From assembly GCA_002307135.1 (NCBI GenBank), contig DBTQ01000023.1, positions 1 through 64,000 of the forward strand: 64,000 nucleotides of DNA, written 5' to 3'. This document shows, piece after piece, positions 6,122-15,307 of the stretch (the stretch's first letter is position 1; each line of letters begins with the position of its first letter). Below the pieces are notes generated by a model, which worked only from the letters and a program-made list of their open reading frames with translations, made no database searches and was not told the origin of the DNA. The stretch is from Bacteroidetes bacterium UBA1312 (GTDB lineage Bacteria; Bacteroidota; Bacteroidia; Chitinophagales; Chitinophagaceae). The position numbers and the translations under genes were made by a program.

Positions 6122-8323
6122 TTAAATGTCGTTCAGGTTTAAATTGTAATGGTCTAATACCTCTTTCAAAGAATTATAAGTTTCAGTTTTGTTTAAAGCC
6201 AAATTTGAAAAGTCAACAACTCGTTCTAATTCTTTTCTTACCAAACTTTTTTCCATTTCAAAGGTGCTTTCATTATTTGAAACTTCTGGAACAACAACTA
6301 AATCGTGAATTGTTGCGTGAATTTTCCCTTCTGCTAAACGCAAGACACGTCCTCGTCTTTGAATAAATTGTCTAGGATTTCCTGTACTTGCACAAAATAT
6401 CGCCAATTCAGAACGTGGTACATCTACACCTTCGTCTAAACATTTCATTGAAGTAAGTACGTGGGTTTTTCCTTTAGAGTAATCTAAAAGTATTCCTTCA
6501 CGATTAGTTGAATTAGAAGTAAACTGTTTAACCATAACAGTATCATCAGTATTACTCACAACTTTCGTGTATTCATTAATCAATTTGTTTTCATCTTCTG
6601 TTTCTTCACTGAAATCTCTTTCTTCAAAATTTGTTTCAATTCCTTCGGGAACATATACCAAAGTATATTTCAGATTTTTCCGCTCACCAAACTCATCTTT
6701 CAATATTTTTTGAAAAACATCAATTTTGTTGCTTGCTTTGTGAATAATACGTTTACGTTCCAATAACTTCTTTTCTATCTCTGGAGTACTTTTGAAATTT
6801 CCTTTTTCATCAAATAAGCCCATTCGTAAAAGTTGTAGTGATATTTCTTTGTATCTTTTCATTTCCTCATCGGTCAATTTTACGATATGAGGGAAATAAT
6901 TGTATTTGCAAAGGAAACCGCTTTCTAAAGCCTCTTGCATTGAATAAGAAACAATATAAGGCGATTTATCATTGAAAAAATCTTCAATAGCAGTGTTTCC
7001 TGCTTCGTCAAATTTCCTGTGTGGTGTTGCCGATAAACCAATTCTTTTTTCTAAATGAATTGAAGGTAAAATCTTCAAAAGCCCTTGCGAACCTAAATTG
7101 TGTACTTCATCTGCAATCAACAAAGTTTCCTTTGGAAGTTGCTTGAAAAAACTTTGAAATTTATCTCTTGAAAGTGAGGCATACGTCACAATTACGATAT
7201 ATGATGTATCTATTATTTTGCTTGCCGTATTGAAAAAAGCAAGATTGTCTTCCCATTTTTCTCTTGAACTAACAGTAATAATATTTTTGAAATTAAATTC
7301 AGAACATTCTTTTTTCCATTGCTCTAATAAAGCTGTGGTAGGTACAACAATAATTGCTTTATATGTGTGTTTTATTTTATATTCTTCTAATAAGCAATTC
7401 AATGATGTTTTTGTTTTGCCTGTACCTGTTGCCATTGCAAAAATCCCTTTGTATCCATTCGTAACCCAATTTTGATAGGCTTCAACTTGATATGGTCTTG
7501 GTTTTCCATTATTTGGAAATCGTGGATTGTGAATGACTTTATCAATTTCTTTGTGCAATTTCAAAATAGTTTGCTTTAAACGCCCGTTGCTAATCAAATT
7601 CATTTTCTTTTTAAGCAACTCGTCTTCTTGAACTATTAACTCGTCAATGCTTTTATTACTAAATTTATCTCTGATTGCAACTTCAATATCACTTGCAGAC
7701 AAGTATTCAACATTATCATCTTTTTCAGCAAAATAATCATCAATGATTCTCATTTGCTTTTTGATAAGTTTATTTGAACGTCCATTTTCCCAACTCAAAA
7801 ACGCTTCTAATTCTTCTAAATTCTCAGACAAGCCATTTAAAGTGAAGTTGCAAGAAGCCTTGTAACCAATACTGTTTTCTCCGTCACTAAAAATACCTGA
7901 TTTGTAATGCGCAATTCCACCACTGTTTTTCGGTTTGACAACTTTTATTTCAATACGTTTTTCTGCAATTAAATAAGCTAAACATTCAAAAAAATGCTTA
8001 TCATATTCATCAAGTACTCTACCAAGGGTAACAATATCTGTTAAATCAAAAACTTTTGAAGTATTTGTGTTTAAACCTTTTTCAACAACTTCTTTGTCTT
8101 TTTCGGAAAGCAAATGATTAATGACCATTCTCATTTTCCCGCCTTTGCTGATGAAAGTTGCAAACCCAACCGATAGCAAATTAATAGCTGCGGAACTGAA
8201 ATAGCCTAACAATAAATGAAATTCAGAACTATTTGCCAGTCCTTCTAAATAGAACTGCATAGGCTCATTTTCTGAACCTGTTTTGTAATCTCTATCTATT
8301 GACCATTCGCAGTTTTTAAGCAT
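6122..8323 (-). CDS. PLD-type nuclease plus DEAD/DEAH helicase, restriction component
   Basis: This 733-residue protein joins two parts. Residues 1-200 resemble a phospholipase-D-type domain: FHLLLGYFSSAAINLL (35-50), then H139-Y-K141 with a following N at 159, a degenerate H-K-N active site. Residues 270-680 form a superfamily 2 helicase/translocase of the type III restriction subunit kind: RPYQ (276-279), Walker A MATGTGKT (297-304), DEVH (405-408), SATP (431-434) and QRRGRVLR (655-662). Such PLD-helicase fusions act as DNA-cleaving translocases in several defence systems. It starts 8 bp inside the end of the cysteine desulfurase gene. By position it is the SspF-like member of an sspBCD(A)-sspFGH cassette, expected to attack DNA lacking phosphorothioate marks. 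That role is inferred from family and context. Confidence 0.8.
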   Translation of the reverse strand: MLKNCEWSIDRDYKTGSENEPMQFYLEGLANSSEFHLLLGYFSSAAINLLSVGFATFISKGGKMRMVINHLLSEKDKEVVEKGLNTNTSKVFDLTDIVTLGRVLDEYDKHFFECLAYLIAEKRIEIKVVKPKNSGGIAHYKSGIFSDGENSIGYKASCNFTLNGLSENLEELEAFLSWENGRSNKLIKKQMRIIDDYFAEKDDNVEYLSASDIEVAIRDKFSNKSIDELIVQEDELLKKKMNLISNGRLKQTILKLHKEIDKVIHNPRFPNNGKPRPYQVEAYQNWVTNGYKGIFAMATGTGKTKTSLNCLLEEYKIKHTYKAIIVVPTTALLEQWKKECSEFNFKNIITVSSREKWEDNLAFFNTASKIIDTSYIVIVTYASLSRDKFQSFFKQLPKETLLIADEVHNLGSQGLLKILPSIHLEKRIGLSATPHRKFDEAGNTAIEDFFNDKSPYIVSYSMQEALESGFLCKYNYFPHIVKLTDEEMKRYKEISLQLLRMGLFDEKGNFKSTPEIEKKLLERKRIIHKASNKIDVFQKILKDEFGERKNLKYTLVYVPEGIETNFEERDFSEETEDENKLINEYTKVVSNTDDTVMVKQFTSNSTNREGILLDYSKGKTHVLTSMKCLDEGVDVPRSELAIFCASTGNPRQFIQRRGRVLRLAEGKIHATIHDLVVVPEVSNNESTFEMEKSLVRKELERVVDFSNLALNKTETYNSLKEVLDHYNLNLNDI

Positions 8324-9464
8324 ATCTAAAACTTGTTTTGGTTAATTCTGTTAGTGTTTGCACTACGAACTCAATATTTTCTATTGTATTGAATTTTCCT
8401 AATGAAAAACGAATTGAAGCAAAAGCATCTTCATCTGTCAATCCCATTGAAGTCAAAACGTGTGAAGGTTCAACAATGGCAGAAGTACAAGCCGAACCGT
8501 TGGAAACGGCAACGTTTTTCATTCTTCCAATTAAAACATTTGCATCAAAACCTTTGAAACAAATATTACTTACGTTGTAAATTCTGTTTTCTGTATTTCC
8601 GTTTACAAACGTGTCTGGAATTTTAAGTAATTCATTTTCTAATCCGTTTCGCAACACTTCAATTCCTTCGGCATATTGTTTCATTTCTTGTTCGGCAATT
8701 TCACAAGCCTTTCCAAGTGCAACAATTCCTGGAACGTTGAGCGTTCCGCTTCGTAAACCTTTTTCGTGTCCGCCTCCGTGTGTGTATGCAGGAAGTTTAA
8801 TTCCTTTCTTCACATACAAAATCCCAATTCCTTTTGGTGCGTACATTTTATGTCCGCTTAAACACAAAATATCAATACCAAAGTTATTTACGTCAATTTC
8901 AATTTTTCCAACCGCCTGTGTTGCATCAGTCATAAAAATTGCTCCTGCTTCGTGCACAATAGAAGCAATTTCTTTAATGGGCTGTATTATTCCTGTTTCA
9001 TTGTTTACATACATTACCGAAACTAAAATAGTATCTGAACGCAACGATTTTTTCAATTCATTCAAATCAATTAATCCGTCTTTTTGCACGGACAAATAAG
9101 TTACTTCGTAACCTCTATTTTCTAGGTATTTACAAGTATCAAGAACAGCTTTGTGTTCTGTTGAAACAGTAATAATATGCCTTCCTTTTTGGGAATAGTT
9201 TTCTACAATACCTTTCAAAGCAATGTTAAGTGCTTCAGTTGAACCGCTTGTGAAAATGATTTCTTTTTCATCAGCACCGATTAAATCAGCAGCTTGTATT
9301 CGTGCCAATTTTACAGCTTCATTTATGGTTCTGCCGAAATAGTGTATACTGCTTGGATTGGCAAAGTTTTCTTTTAGGAATGGAAGCATTACATCCAATA
9401 CTCTTGGGTCTATTGGAGTGGTGGCATTGTAGTCAAGGTATATTGTGCTTCCAAAATTATTCAT
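8316..9464 (-). CDS. sspA: cysteine desulfurase of the phosphorothioation system
   Basis: This 382-residue class V PLP enzyme takes sulfur from L-cysteine. It has the N-terminal YLDYNATTP (9-17), GSTEALN (74-80), H104, the Schiff-base lysine K206 in LSGHKMYAPKG, RSGT (238-241) and the persulfide cysteine C326 in SNGSACTS. It matches IscS/NifS-type desulfurases in length. Lying 15 bp after the PAPS-reductase-like gene and overlapping the helicase gene, it should supply sulfur to SspD. Many Ssp/Dnd clusters borrow the housekeeping IscS instead, so this operon carries its own donor and is self-sufficient. It could be called dndA/iscS-like if the rest of the locus were Dnd; the DUF4007 gene favours Ssp. 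Confidence 0.9.
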   Translation of the reverse strand: MNNFGSTIYLDYNATTPIDPRVLDVMLPFLKENFANPSSIHYFGRTINEAVKLARIQAADLIGADEKEIIFTSGSTEALNIALKGIVENYSQKGRHIITVSTEHKAVLDTCKYLENRGYEVTYLSVQKDGLIDLNELKKSLRSDTILVSVMYVNNETGIIQPIKEIASIVHEAGAIFMTDATQAVGKIEIDVNNFGIDILCLSGHKMYAPKGIGILYVKKGIKLPAYTHGGGHEKGLRSGTLNVPGIVALGKACEIAEQEMKQYAEGIEVLRNGLENELLKIPDTFVNGNTENRIYNVSNICFKGFDANVLIGRMKNVAVSNGSACTSAIVEPSHVLTSMGLTDEDAFASIRFSLGKFNTIENIEFVVQTLTELTKTSFRYA

Positions 9465-9479
9465 TACTAAATTCTCATT

Positions 9480-10586
9480 TTATATAAAACAGCTCGCACA
9501 GCCAATTCCTTCTTCCTCGTCTAAAATATCAATTAGATAAGGGGATTTGTTTTTAGCTGAGTTTCGCTCCATTCTTTTTATGTATTCCTCTTTTACTTGT
9601 GTAATTCTTTCGGGTTTTATCAATTCTTCTAAACTTTCATTTTGTGCCCAAGTATAGCCGTCTTTCTCATATTCCATTGCTTTTTTATAAAGCTCTGGAT
9701 GCTGTTCATACAACCAAATCCATTCTATTTTTTGTTGATAAAAACAGAAATAACAACCAGAACGGCTTCTTGAATATTGTCCTATTTTCCCTTTAATATC
9801 AAAATCAATTTTGTTGTAGTAGGCAGGAACTCCAACGCCACTTTCTTCCAAAATTCTGAAAATATCATCACGAACTAAAATATCTTCGTTGTCAAGCAAT
9901 GGAAAGGCAGTTTCCTTTGATAAAGGATAATCGGTTGTTTTTAGGAACTCAAAAATCAAATGATTAAAGCCTTTTATGTCTGTATCTAGCAACGCATTTA
10001 GTTTCTGTGTTTGTGTAAATGCCGTATCAATTCTCTTTGAAAGAATTTGTGTTGCTTTGTCTTGATATTTTCCGAAATCAATATTTTTAGTAAAGGAAAT
10101 TACATTTTCAATATTTTGATTTGATAATGCTTTTGCGATTACATCTTCGCTCCAAATGTTTTTTCTGAAAGGAAAAATAGATTGAATGTTTTTCTTGGTT
10201 GAAATATATCCTTCACGATCTTCATCACCACGAATACCAACGTAAGAAACAACATTATCTGTCCCTACATATTTTTCAAAGGGTTCAAGTTTTAGTTTTT
10301 TTGTGCACCAGCGAGAGTTAGAACCAGGTAAATACCCACCATACATTTTTAAAAAATGGTCAAACGGGTCTTCGGAACTATTTTCTGCGCCCTTGAGAAT
10401 ATTGATTTTTATTCCAAGATAGATTTCAAGATTTTGGATTAACTGGTAGGTCTCGTCTAATTCTTTGCCTGTATCGCTAGAATAAAAATCTAAATCCAGT
10501 GACGGATATTTTGTTTTGATATAAATAGCTAAGGCCGCACTGTCTTTGCCTCCTGAAATGCCTAATACATGTCTTATTTTAATCAT
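9480..10586 (-). CDS. sspD: PAPS-reductase-like PP-loop enzyme (SspD/DndC-like sulfur transferase)
   Basis: This 368-residue protein starts with the PP-loop HVLGISGGKDSAA (SGGKDS at 11-16), typical of adenylating ATP pyrophosphatases of the PAPS reductase family. Cysteines C94 (RWCTKK), C278 and C281 (SGCYFC), and C363 and C366 (GCASC at the very C-terminus) could hold an iron-sulfur cluster or carry persulfide, as in DndC. It is expected to activate the DNA backbone phosphate and insert sulfur delivered by SspA. It overlaps sspC by 4 bp and precedes sspA by 15 bp. The pairing with a DUF4007 gene and a large ATPase marks it as SspD rather than DndC. Confidence 0.88.
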   Translation of the reverse strand: MIKIRHVLGISGGKDSAALAIYIKTKYPSLDLDFYSSDTGKELDETYQLIQNLEIYLGIKINILKGAENSSEDPFDHFLKMYGGYLPGSNSRWCTKKLKLEPFEKYVGTDNVVSYVGIRGDEDREGYISTKKNIQSIFPFRKNIWSEDVIAKALSNQNIENVISFTKNIDFGKYQDKATQILSKRIDTAFTQTQKLNALLDTDIKGFNHLIFEFLKTTDYPLSKETAFPLLDNEDILVRDDIFRILEESGVGVPAYYNKIDFDIKGKIGQYSRSRSGCYFCFYQQKIEWIWLYEQHPELYKKAMEYEKDGYTWAQNESLEELIKPERITQVKEEYIKRMERNSAKNKSPYLIDILDEEEGIGCASCFI

Positions 10587-13500
10587 TGCAACAATTCTTT
10601 TAAAAGGTTCAATACTGCTGCGATATCAGAAGTCTTATCTCCGCTAAGTTTCTTTTTCAAAACAGATTTCAACTGTTCCACTTCTGCCGATTTATTTTTT
10701 GGAATACGGACAACTTTCGGATTGATTGTGCTGAAAAACGTGTCAATTTTTACACCAATCACTTCTTCGTTTTTCTCGTCAATATCGACTTTTGAAATAT
10801 TGGTCAAACTATCTAACTCCAAAATCAAAGCCTTGAATTTTTCGTACAATGAAATCTCATCTTCATCGCTGAAATTTTCAAGCGTTCTGCCAACTACGGC
10901 TTGTGCAATAGAATTTAACCAAGCTTTTTTATCATCTAAGCCCGAATCAATTCTTTGTACAAAAGTTTTTTGATTTGCTAAAAGCAAATGCTTTTTTAGG
11001 TTTTTAAATCGCTTCTGCAAATACTCTTTGTAATCTTCAAACTCAACTGTTTTTCCCACGAATTCATTACAAATAAATGCTTCAAAACGCTTTTCAAGTT
11101 CGTCATAAGAAGTTCGTAATTCACGAACCGCATTTTGCAAACTCGTTGTATAACCCTGCAATTTTGTTTTGTCTTTTTGCAAAGCACTCAACGAAATTCC
11201 CAAAGCACTTGGAAAAGCTTCAAAGAAAGTATCCTCGGGGTCTTTGCTCAATGCAATGGCTGTACGAATTTTCAAAGCCGAAGACGAAAGACGTTTTGTT
11301 TGTTTTGAATATTCGGGCAACTGTTTGTAAAACACAATGAAAGGTTTTATCGTTTCAATGAATGAATTGTTGTCAAATTTTGATTCAGTAGAAATATTCA
11401 AAAAAGTACGATAACTGTTGAAGATGTCCAATTTAACACCTTCAATGTCAAAAGTTTTTATTGAATAGTCATCAGGGTTTTTTGCAATTAATTCAAGATT
11501 ATCATCTGTCAAACTTGGCAAATAGCCATCTTTATTGAACATCGCAAAATCATCTCTTCTCAAGAACAGAAAAGTTGGAACCCAAAAATCAATAAAACCT
11601 TGTTTCAGTTTCAACGGTCGCTTACTCAAAATAGAAACAAATTCGTCAATGCTTCGCTGTTCTAATTTTGCACTTTCAAGGAATTTTTCTGACGTTTTCC
11701 AAAGTTCGTAGAAAGATGAATTTTTATCAATTGAAATTATATCTATGTCATTTTCTCTAATTGGTGAAATTCCGTTTTCTTTTAAAAGCGACAAGAAAAT
11801 TGTTTTTTCAGGTGGAAATTTTGCATCTTCAAAACCCAAGTTTTCTTTATCCCAATTATTCGCAAGTGCTTTAAAGTAGTTACGCTTTGCGGTGTGAATT
11901 GAAGATGAAATTTTATGTTTGTTTACCAACTCGTTTTTGAAAACAGGCGTTGCTTTGTAAACTATACTACAAACTTGTGAAAGCAATTTTTGAAAATCCT
12001 TCTTATCAGCGATTTTCTTTTCTTCGCCTTTGAAATACCATTTCACGTCTTTACTTCCCGAATAAATACTGTCCGTGATATAGTGATTTAGTAAGCGTTT
12101 TTGTGAATCGGAAATGTTTTCTAATTCACGTTTGGCAACCTTGTCTTCTTTGTTTTCTTCAATTACTTGTTGAATTTTCTCAATTTCAAACAACAAGTTT
12201 TTTATCTCGGCAGAATTTTTGAAATAACAGTAAACAATTGCTTCCTTTTGACTTTTTGATTCTTCTTCAATTTCCGAAAGTTTTATTTTACTGTTAAAGA
12301 CAAGATTGATATAGCCATCAATTTCGCCTGTTGGAAAGACTTTGCTAATGGGGTATTCCGAAATTTTAAACTCAAAGAAACGTTGTGTTCCAGTTTCGTA
12401 AGAATACAATTTTGCAAAAACAGGCGTAAATTGAAAGTATTTATTCAATAATGTTGTAACATCATTTACTTCAGAAATTTTTTCGCCTGCTTTAATTAAT
12501 GCGGTTTGAATGTCTAAATCTGTTCCTTCAAACAAAATATATCGTTGGCTATGCGAGCGGAAACGAATAATTTTTTTCGCTTCAAGATTTTTGATAATTG
12601 TGCTTGCATTGGATATGCCACACGCAATTTCAAGGTAATTGCTCAAAAAGTTTTCATCTAAAATTGCTCCACTTGCCGAAAAAATATTCAACAAACCGAT
12701 TGTTTTAACAGTTTTTGAATAATCGTTAATTTTTTCGTCAAAGGCTCTTTCTACTTCCTCCAACGAAGAACGGATTGAACTCCACGATGAAAAATCGGAA
12801 TTGTATTTTGAGATTAGAAAAGAATAAAAATTGAAGTTTAGATAATCGTAAACGCAAGTCAAATTATAAAACGGATTTTCACGTTTGTTGAATTTGCTTA
12901 ATCCTGTGTGGTCGGTTGATTCAAGGAACGAAAACAAAGAACGTTCGTTTTGTCCGTAGCGTTGCAACGCAAGAGTAAGAATGTTAGCCGAAAGAATGTC
13001 AAGCGGAAAAAGTTTTGTTGAAATTTCATTCAAGAAATCTTTGTTGAAGTTGAACGCTTTTGATGCCGAAGCTAATTTCAAACATTTATCAACTTGTGCT
13101 TTTGGTGCTTTGTTTTCAATATTTTCAGCAACATATTCCGACGCTAAATACAAAAGTTGTTCAACAGGTTCGTTAAACGTGATTTCACGGAAACGACCTT
13201 TAACCTTAGTCCACTCTTGTTTTTGTGTACTTGTTAATGCGTAGGCATACGATTCAAAACTTTGATGAACCGTTGTAATCAAAACAACATTGTGTTTTGG
13301 ATTGTTGCAAAACTCGGCTAACTGCTGAATAAAATACAATTCGTTTTCGGGATTGTGTTTGCTTGCATACTCCAAAAATTTTCCAAACTCATCTAACAGC
13401 AAAAACAAAATTCCGTTGTTTTTGCCAAGCGAATAGTAGCGGTTGAAAATTTCAGATAAAATATTTTCGTGCTTGTTTTTATTTGCTACTACTTCAAAAG

Positions 13501-13804
13501 TATCTGCAAACTGCTCTACGATTGAAGTATAAGAACCAACTATCTTTACAAAATCAATCTTGGGATTGGTAAGAAAGTTCGTTTCAAAATAACGCTTCTT
13601 ACCCCTCACGCTTTGTTCCAAAGCCAAAAGGAATGAGGATTTGCCTGTTCCGTAAGTCCCAATGATGTTGAATGAGCGAATGCCTTTCTTAAAGTCATTC
13701 ACAATTTGACCTACTACCTGTTTGGCATTTGGTGTTGGGATATAGTGAAAATCCCTTTCAGTATCCCGAAGGATATTGACCGATGTTGTGAAATTATTTG
13801 CCAT
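10583..13804 (-). CDS. sspC: SspC-like large P-loop ATPase
   Basis: This 1073-residue cytosolic protein carries Walker A IGTYGTGKSS (48-57) and Walker B GILFLLLDEFGKFLE (131-145) in an N-terminal AAA-type domain, followed by a long, lysine- and glutamate-rich helical region without clear motifs. The size, ATPase type and position directly after a DUF4007 gene fit SspC, the ATPase needed for single-strand phosphorothioation. BREX BrxC/PglY ATPases are of similar size and are an alternative by ATPase domain alone, but no BREX methyltransferase, phosphatase or Lon-like gene is present. It overlaps sspB by 11 bp and sspD by 4 bp, so the four modification genes are tightly coupled. Confidence 0.85.
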   Translation of the reverse strand: MANNFTTSVNILRDTERDFHYIPTPNAKQVVGQIVNDFKKGIRSFNIIGTYGTGKSSFLLALEQSVRGKKRYFETNFLTNPKIDFVKIVGSYTSIVEQFADTFEVVANKNKHENILSEIFNRYYSLGKNNGILFLLLDEFGKFLEYASKHNPENELYFIQQLAEFCNNPKHNVVLITTVHQSFESYAYALTSTQKQEWTKVKGRFREITFNEPVEQLLYLASEYVAENIENKAPKAQVDKCLKLASASKAFNFNKDFLNEISTKLFPLDILSANILTLALQRYGQNERSLFSFLESTDHTGLSKFNKRENPFYNLTCVYDYLNFNFYSFLISKYNSDFSSWSSIRSSLEEVERAFDEKINDYSKTVKTIGLLNIFSASGAILDENFLSNYLEIACGISNASTIIKNLEAKKIIRFRSHSQRYILFEGTDLDIQTALIKAGEKISEVNDVTTLLNKYFQFTPVFAKLYSYETGTQRFFEFKISEYPISKVFPTGEIDGYINLVFNSKIKLSEIEEESKSQKEAIVYCYFKNSAEIKNLLFEIEKIQQVIEENKEDKVAKRELENISDSQKRLLNHYITDSIYSGSKDVKWYFKGEEKKIADKKDFQKLLSQVCSIVYKATPVFKNELVNKHKISSSIHTAKRNYFKALANNWDKENLGFEDAKFPPEKTIFLSLLKENGISPIRENDIDIISIDKNSSFYELWKTSEKFLESAKLEQRSIDEFVSILSKRPLKLKQGFIDFWVPTFLFLRRDDFAMFNKDGYLPSLTDDNLELIAKNPDDYSIKTFDIEGVKLDIFNSYRTFLNISTESKFDNNSFIETIKPFIVFYKQLPEYSKQTKRLSSSALKIRTAIALSKDPEDTFFEAFPSALGISLSALQKDKTKLQGYTTSLQNAVRELRTSYDELEKRFEAFICNEFVGKTVEFEDYKEYLQKRFKNLKKHLLLANQKTFVQRIDSGLDDKKAWLNSIAQAVVGRTLENFSDEDEISLYEKFKALILELDSLTNISKVDIDEKNEEVIGVKIDTFFSTINPKVVRIPKNKSAEVEQLKSVLKKKLSGDKTSDIAAVLNLLKELLQ

Positions 13805-14672
13805 AGTATTTGTCTAAAATTGAAAATGCGTTCGGTTTATTCTTGAATTGCAATTCTTTTATTCCTGCGTGGTCTGTGAACGTAATGTTTTTGTCCACAA
13901 TTTCAGAAATTTTGTTTGTCAGTCCTGAACGGTTCAATGCGAAGATTGAACCTGGGCTGTTGTAATCGTATTCTAACGAATTTAAGCTAATTGAATTTCC
14001 ATAATTTGGATTATCTAAAATTGAAAACAATAAAATAGCCTCGTCCAAATTATCTCTGTCGTTATTTTCAATTTGATACTGTTTATCTTTCCCTTTGCCA
14101 ATCGTTTTCAGTAAACCAATTTCTGAAAGTATTCCCGAAAAGCTATCCTCTACATCATTGTTGTCTTCTTCATTTTTGTAGGTATTTACAAAAACCATAA
14201 AATCTTTCGCCACTGTGTTTTCATTAAAATTCAATTCAGGATTTGCCTCCTGAATCCGTTTCAGATAGTTTAAAAATACATCGTCCTTAAACAGAATTTT
14301 CTCCTTTCTAAATTCGTTGAAAATAATACTATAAATAGAAGCTAATCCCGTTTTGATAAGTTGATAATGTAATAGCCACAAACTTGCTTCATCTTCCAAA
14401 AAAGGGTCGTAGCCGTTTAGTGTATCAAAAAGTTTTGTTCCAAATTCGGTATGGTTGTCTTTGGTGTCAATGATATTAAATGCCTTCAACCAATAGCGAA
14501 TTGAAGATACCATATTTTTACCCACGCCAAGTTTTACAACTGCATCCTCACTGTTGAATGACTGTTCATTTTTTACAAAATCATAACCCTTTTTTAACCA
14601 TAGTTGTCGGCAATGAAAGGAGTCGTGTCCTGAAAAAGTATATTTTAAAGCATCGGATTTAATAGCTGTCAT
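13794..14672 (-). CDS. sspB: DUF4007 protein, SspB-like DNA nickase
   Basis: This 292-residue protein is the promoter-proximal gene of the operon. The N-terminal signature of DUF4007 is plain: FSGHDSFHCRQLWLKKGYD (about 13-31) and then DAVVKLGVGKNMVSSIRYWL (43-62). SspB proteins of this family nick one DNA strand and, together with SspC and SspD, allow sulfur to be placed in that strand. The ATG at 14672 lies 166 bp from the upstream gene, which ends in its own terminator, so transcription probably starts here. A short perfect palindrome sits 11-25 bp before the start codon. Confidence 0.88.
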   Translation of the reverse strand: MTAIKSDALKYTFSGHDSFHCRQLWLKKGYDFVKNEQSFNSEDAVVKLGVGKNMVSSIRYWLKAFNIIDTKDNHTEFGTKLFDTLNGYDPFLEDEASLWLLHYQLIKTGLASIYSIIFNEFRKEKILFKDDVFLNYLKRIQEANPELNFNENTVAKDFMVFVNTYKNEEDNNDVEDSFSGILSEIGLLKTIGKGKDKQYQIENNDRDNLDEAILLFSILDNPNYGNSISLNSLEYDYNSPGSIFALNRSGLTNKISEIVDKNITFTDHAGIKELQFKNKPNAFSILDKYYGK

Positions 14673-14682
14673 TATTCAAATT

Positions 14683-14697
14683 CGCAAAATTTTTGCG
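14683..14697. promoter_or_regulatory. palindrome in front of sspB, possible operator
   Basis: CGCAAAA-T-TTTTGCG is a perfect 7-bp inverted repeat around one base, 11-25 bp upstream of the sspB ATG. A sequence close to the Bacteroidota -7 box (TATCTTTA on the minus strand, complement of about 14702-14709) lies just beyond it. A regulator bound here would sit between promoter and start codon. No regulator gene is in the operon itself. Confidence 0.35.
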
Positions 14698-14784
14698 TGC
14701 GTAAAGATACGTTAAAATATAGTTCTTTTTTATCAAATACCTTACAAAAAAATCAACACGATATAAACTATTTGTTACACACGT

Positions 14785-14821
14785 AAAAAAGCCCCAAGGT
14801 AGCCTAAAACTACAATGGGGC
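14785..14821 (-). terminator. terminator after the small secreted-protein gene
   Basis: GCCCCA (14791-14796) pairs with TGGGGC (14816-14821), with an inner GTAG/CTAC pair. On the minus strand the stem is followed by a run of six T. It ends the transcript of the gene at 14839-15303 and separates it from the sspB operon. Confidence 0.65.
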
Positions 14822-14838
14822 ATATTTATACACTTGTA

Positions 14839-15303
14839 TTAATATGCTCCTTCTGCTGATTTATTGAAAATTATTCCCATTGCTAAAATTGCATCATCTT
14901 GATAAATTGTGTAAACCTCAAAAGTGCTACCAACACCACCATTTTCACTGTAATGTTCTGTGATGATATATTTACTATTATTAAGGTGTTTTAAAAATGT
15001 TCTACTATAAACATAATTAGACTGATTGATTTGTTTTCTAATGCTCTTATAAGTTTCCAAACATTCATAACAGAATTTTTGAGGGGAATGCCACTCAACT
15101 GAATTAGGCTTAACTTTTATAGTGTCATTAAATTTGCCAATTAAGGTTTTATTGTTTTGAATATAGCCTTTCTTAATTATTGAAGATTGAGAAATATTAC
15201 TTGCTTTAAGAATAGTAATTTCTTTCAATAATATTGTTTGAGAATTTGCAAAAGAGCTAATTAGCAATAAGAACAACAGCGAAATTATTTTTTTATTTTT
15301 CAT
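14839..15303 (-). CDS. small secreted protein of unknown function
   Basis: I place the start at the ATG complementary to 15301-15303, which gives a classical signal peptide (KNKKIISLLFLLLISSFANSQ) and a mature protein of about 133 residues; an upstream start at 15357 would put 18 hydrophilic residues in front of the signal and is unlikely. The mature part contains a CYECLETYKSI segment with two cysteines, and no domain I recognise. It follows the TonB-C gene by four bases, so the two probably form a pair. Confidence 0.65.
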   Translation of the reverse strand: MKNKKIISLLFLLLISSFANSQTILLKEITILKASNISQSSIIKKGYIQNNKTLIGKFNDTIKVKPNSVEWHSPQKFCYECLETYKSIRKQINQSNYVYSRTFLKHLNNSKYIITEHYSENGGVGSTFEVYTIYQDDAILAMGIIFNKSAEGAY

Positions 15304-15307
15304 AGTT

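Noticed and set aside
10583..13804. BREX BrxC/PglY identity for the large ATPase
   Set aside because: No BrxX/PglX methyltransferase, PglZ phosphatase or BrxL gene is present; the PAPS-reductase and DUF4007 neighbours point to SspC.
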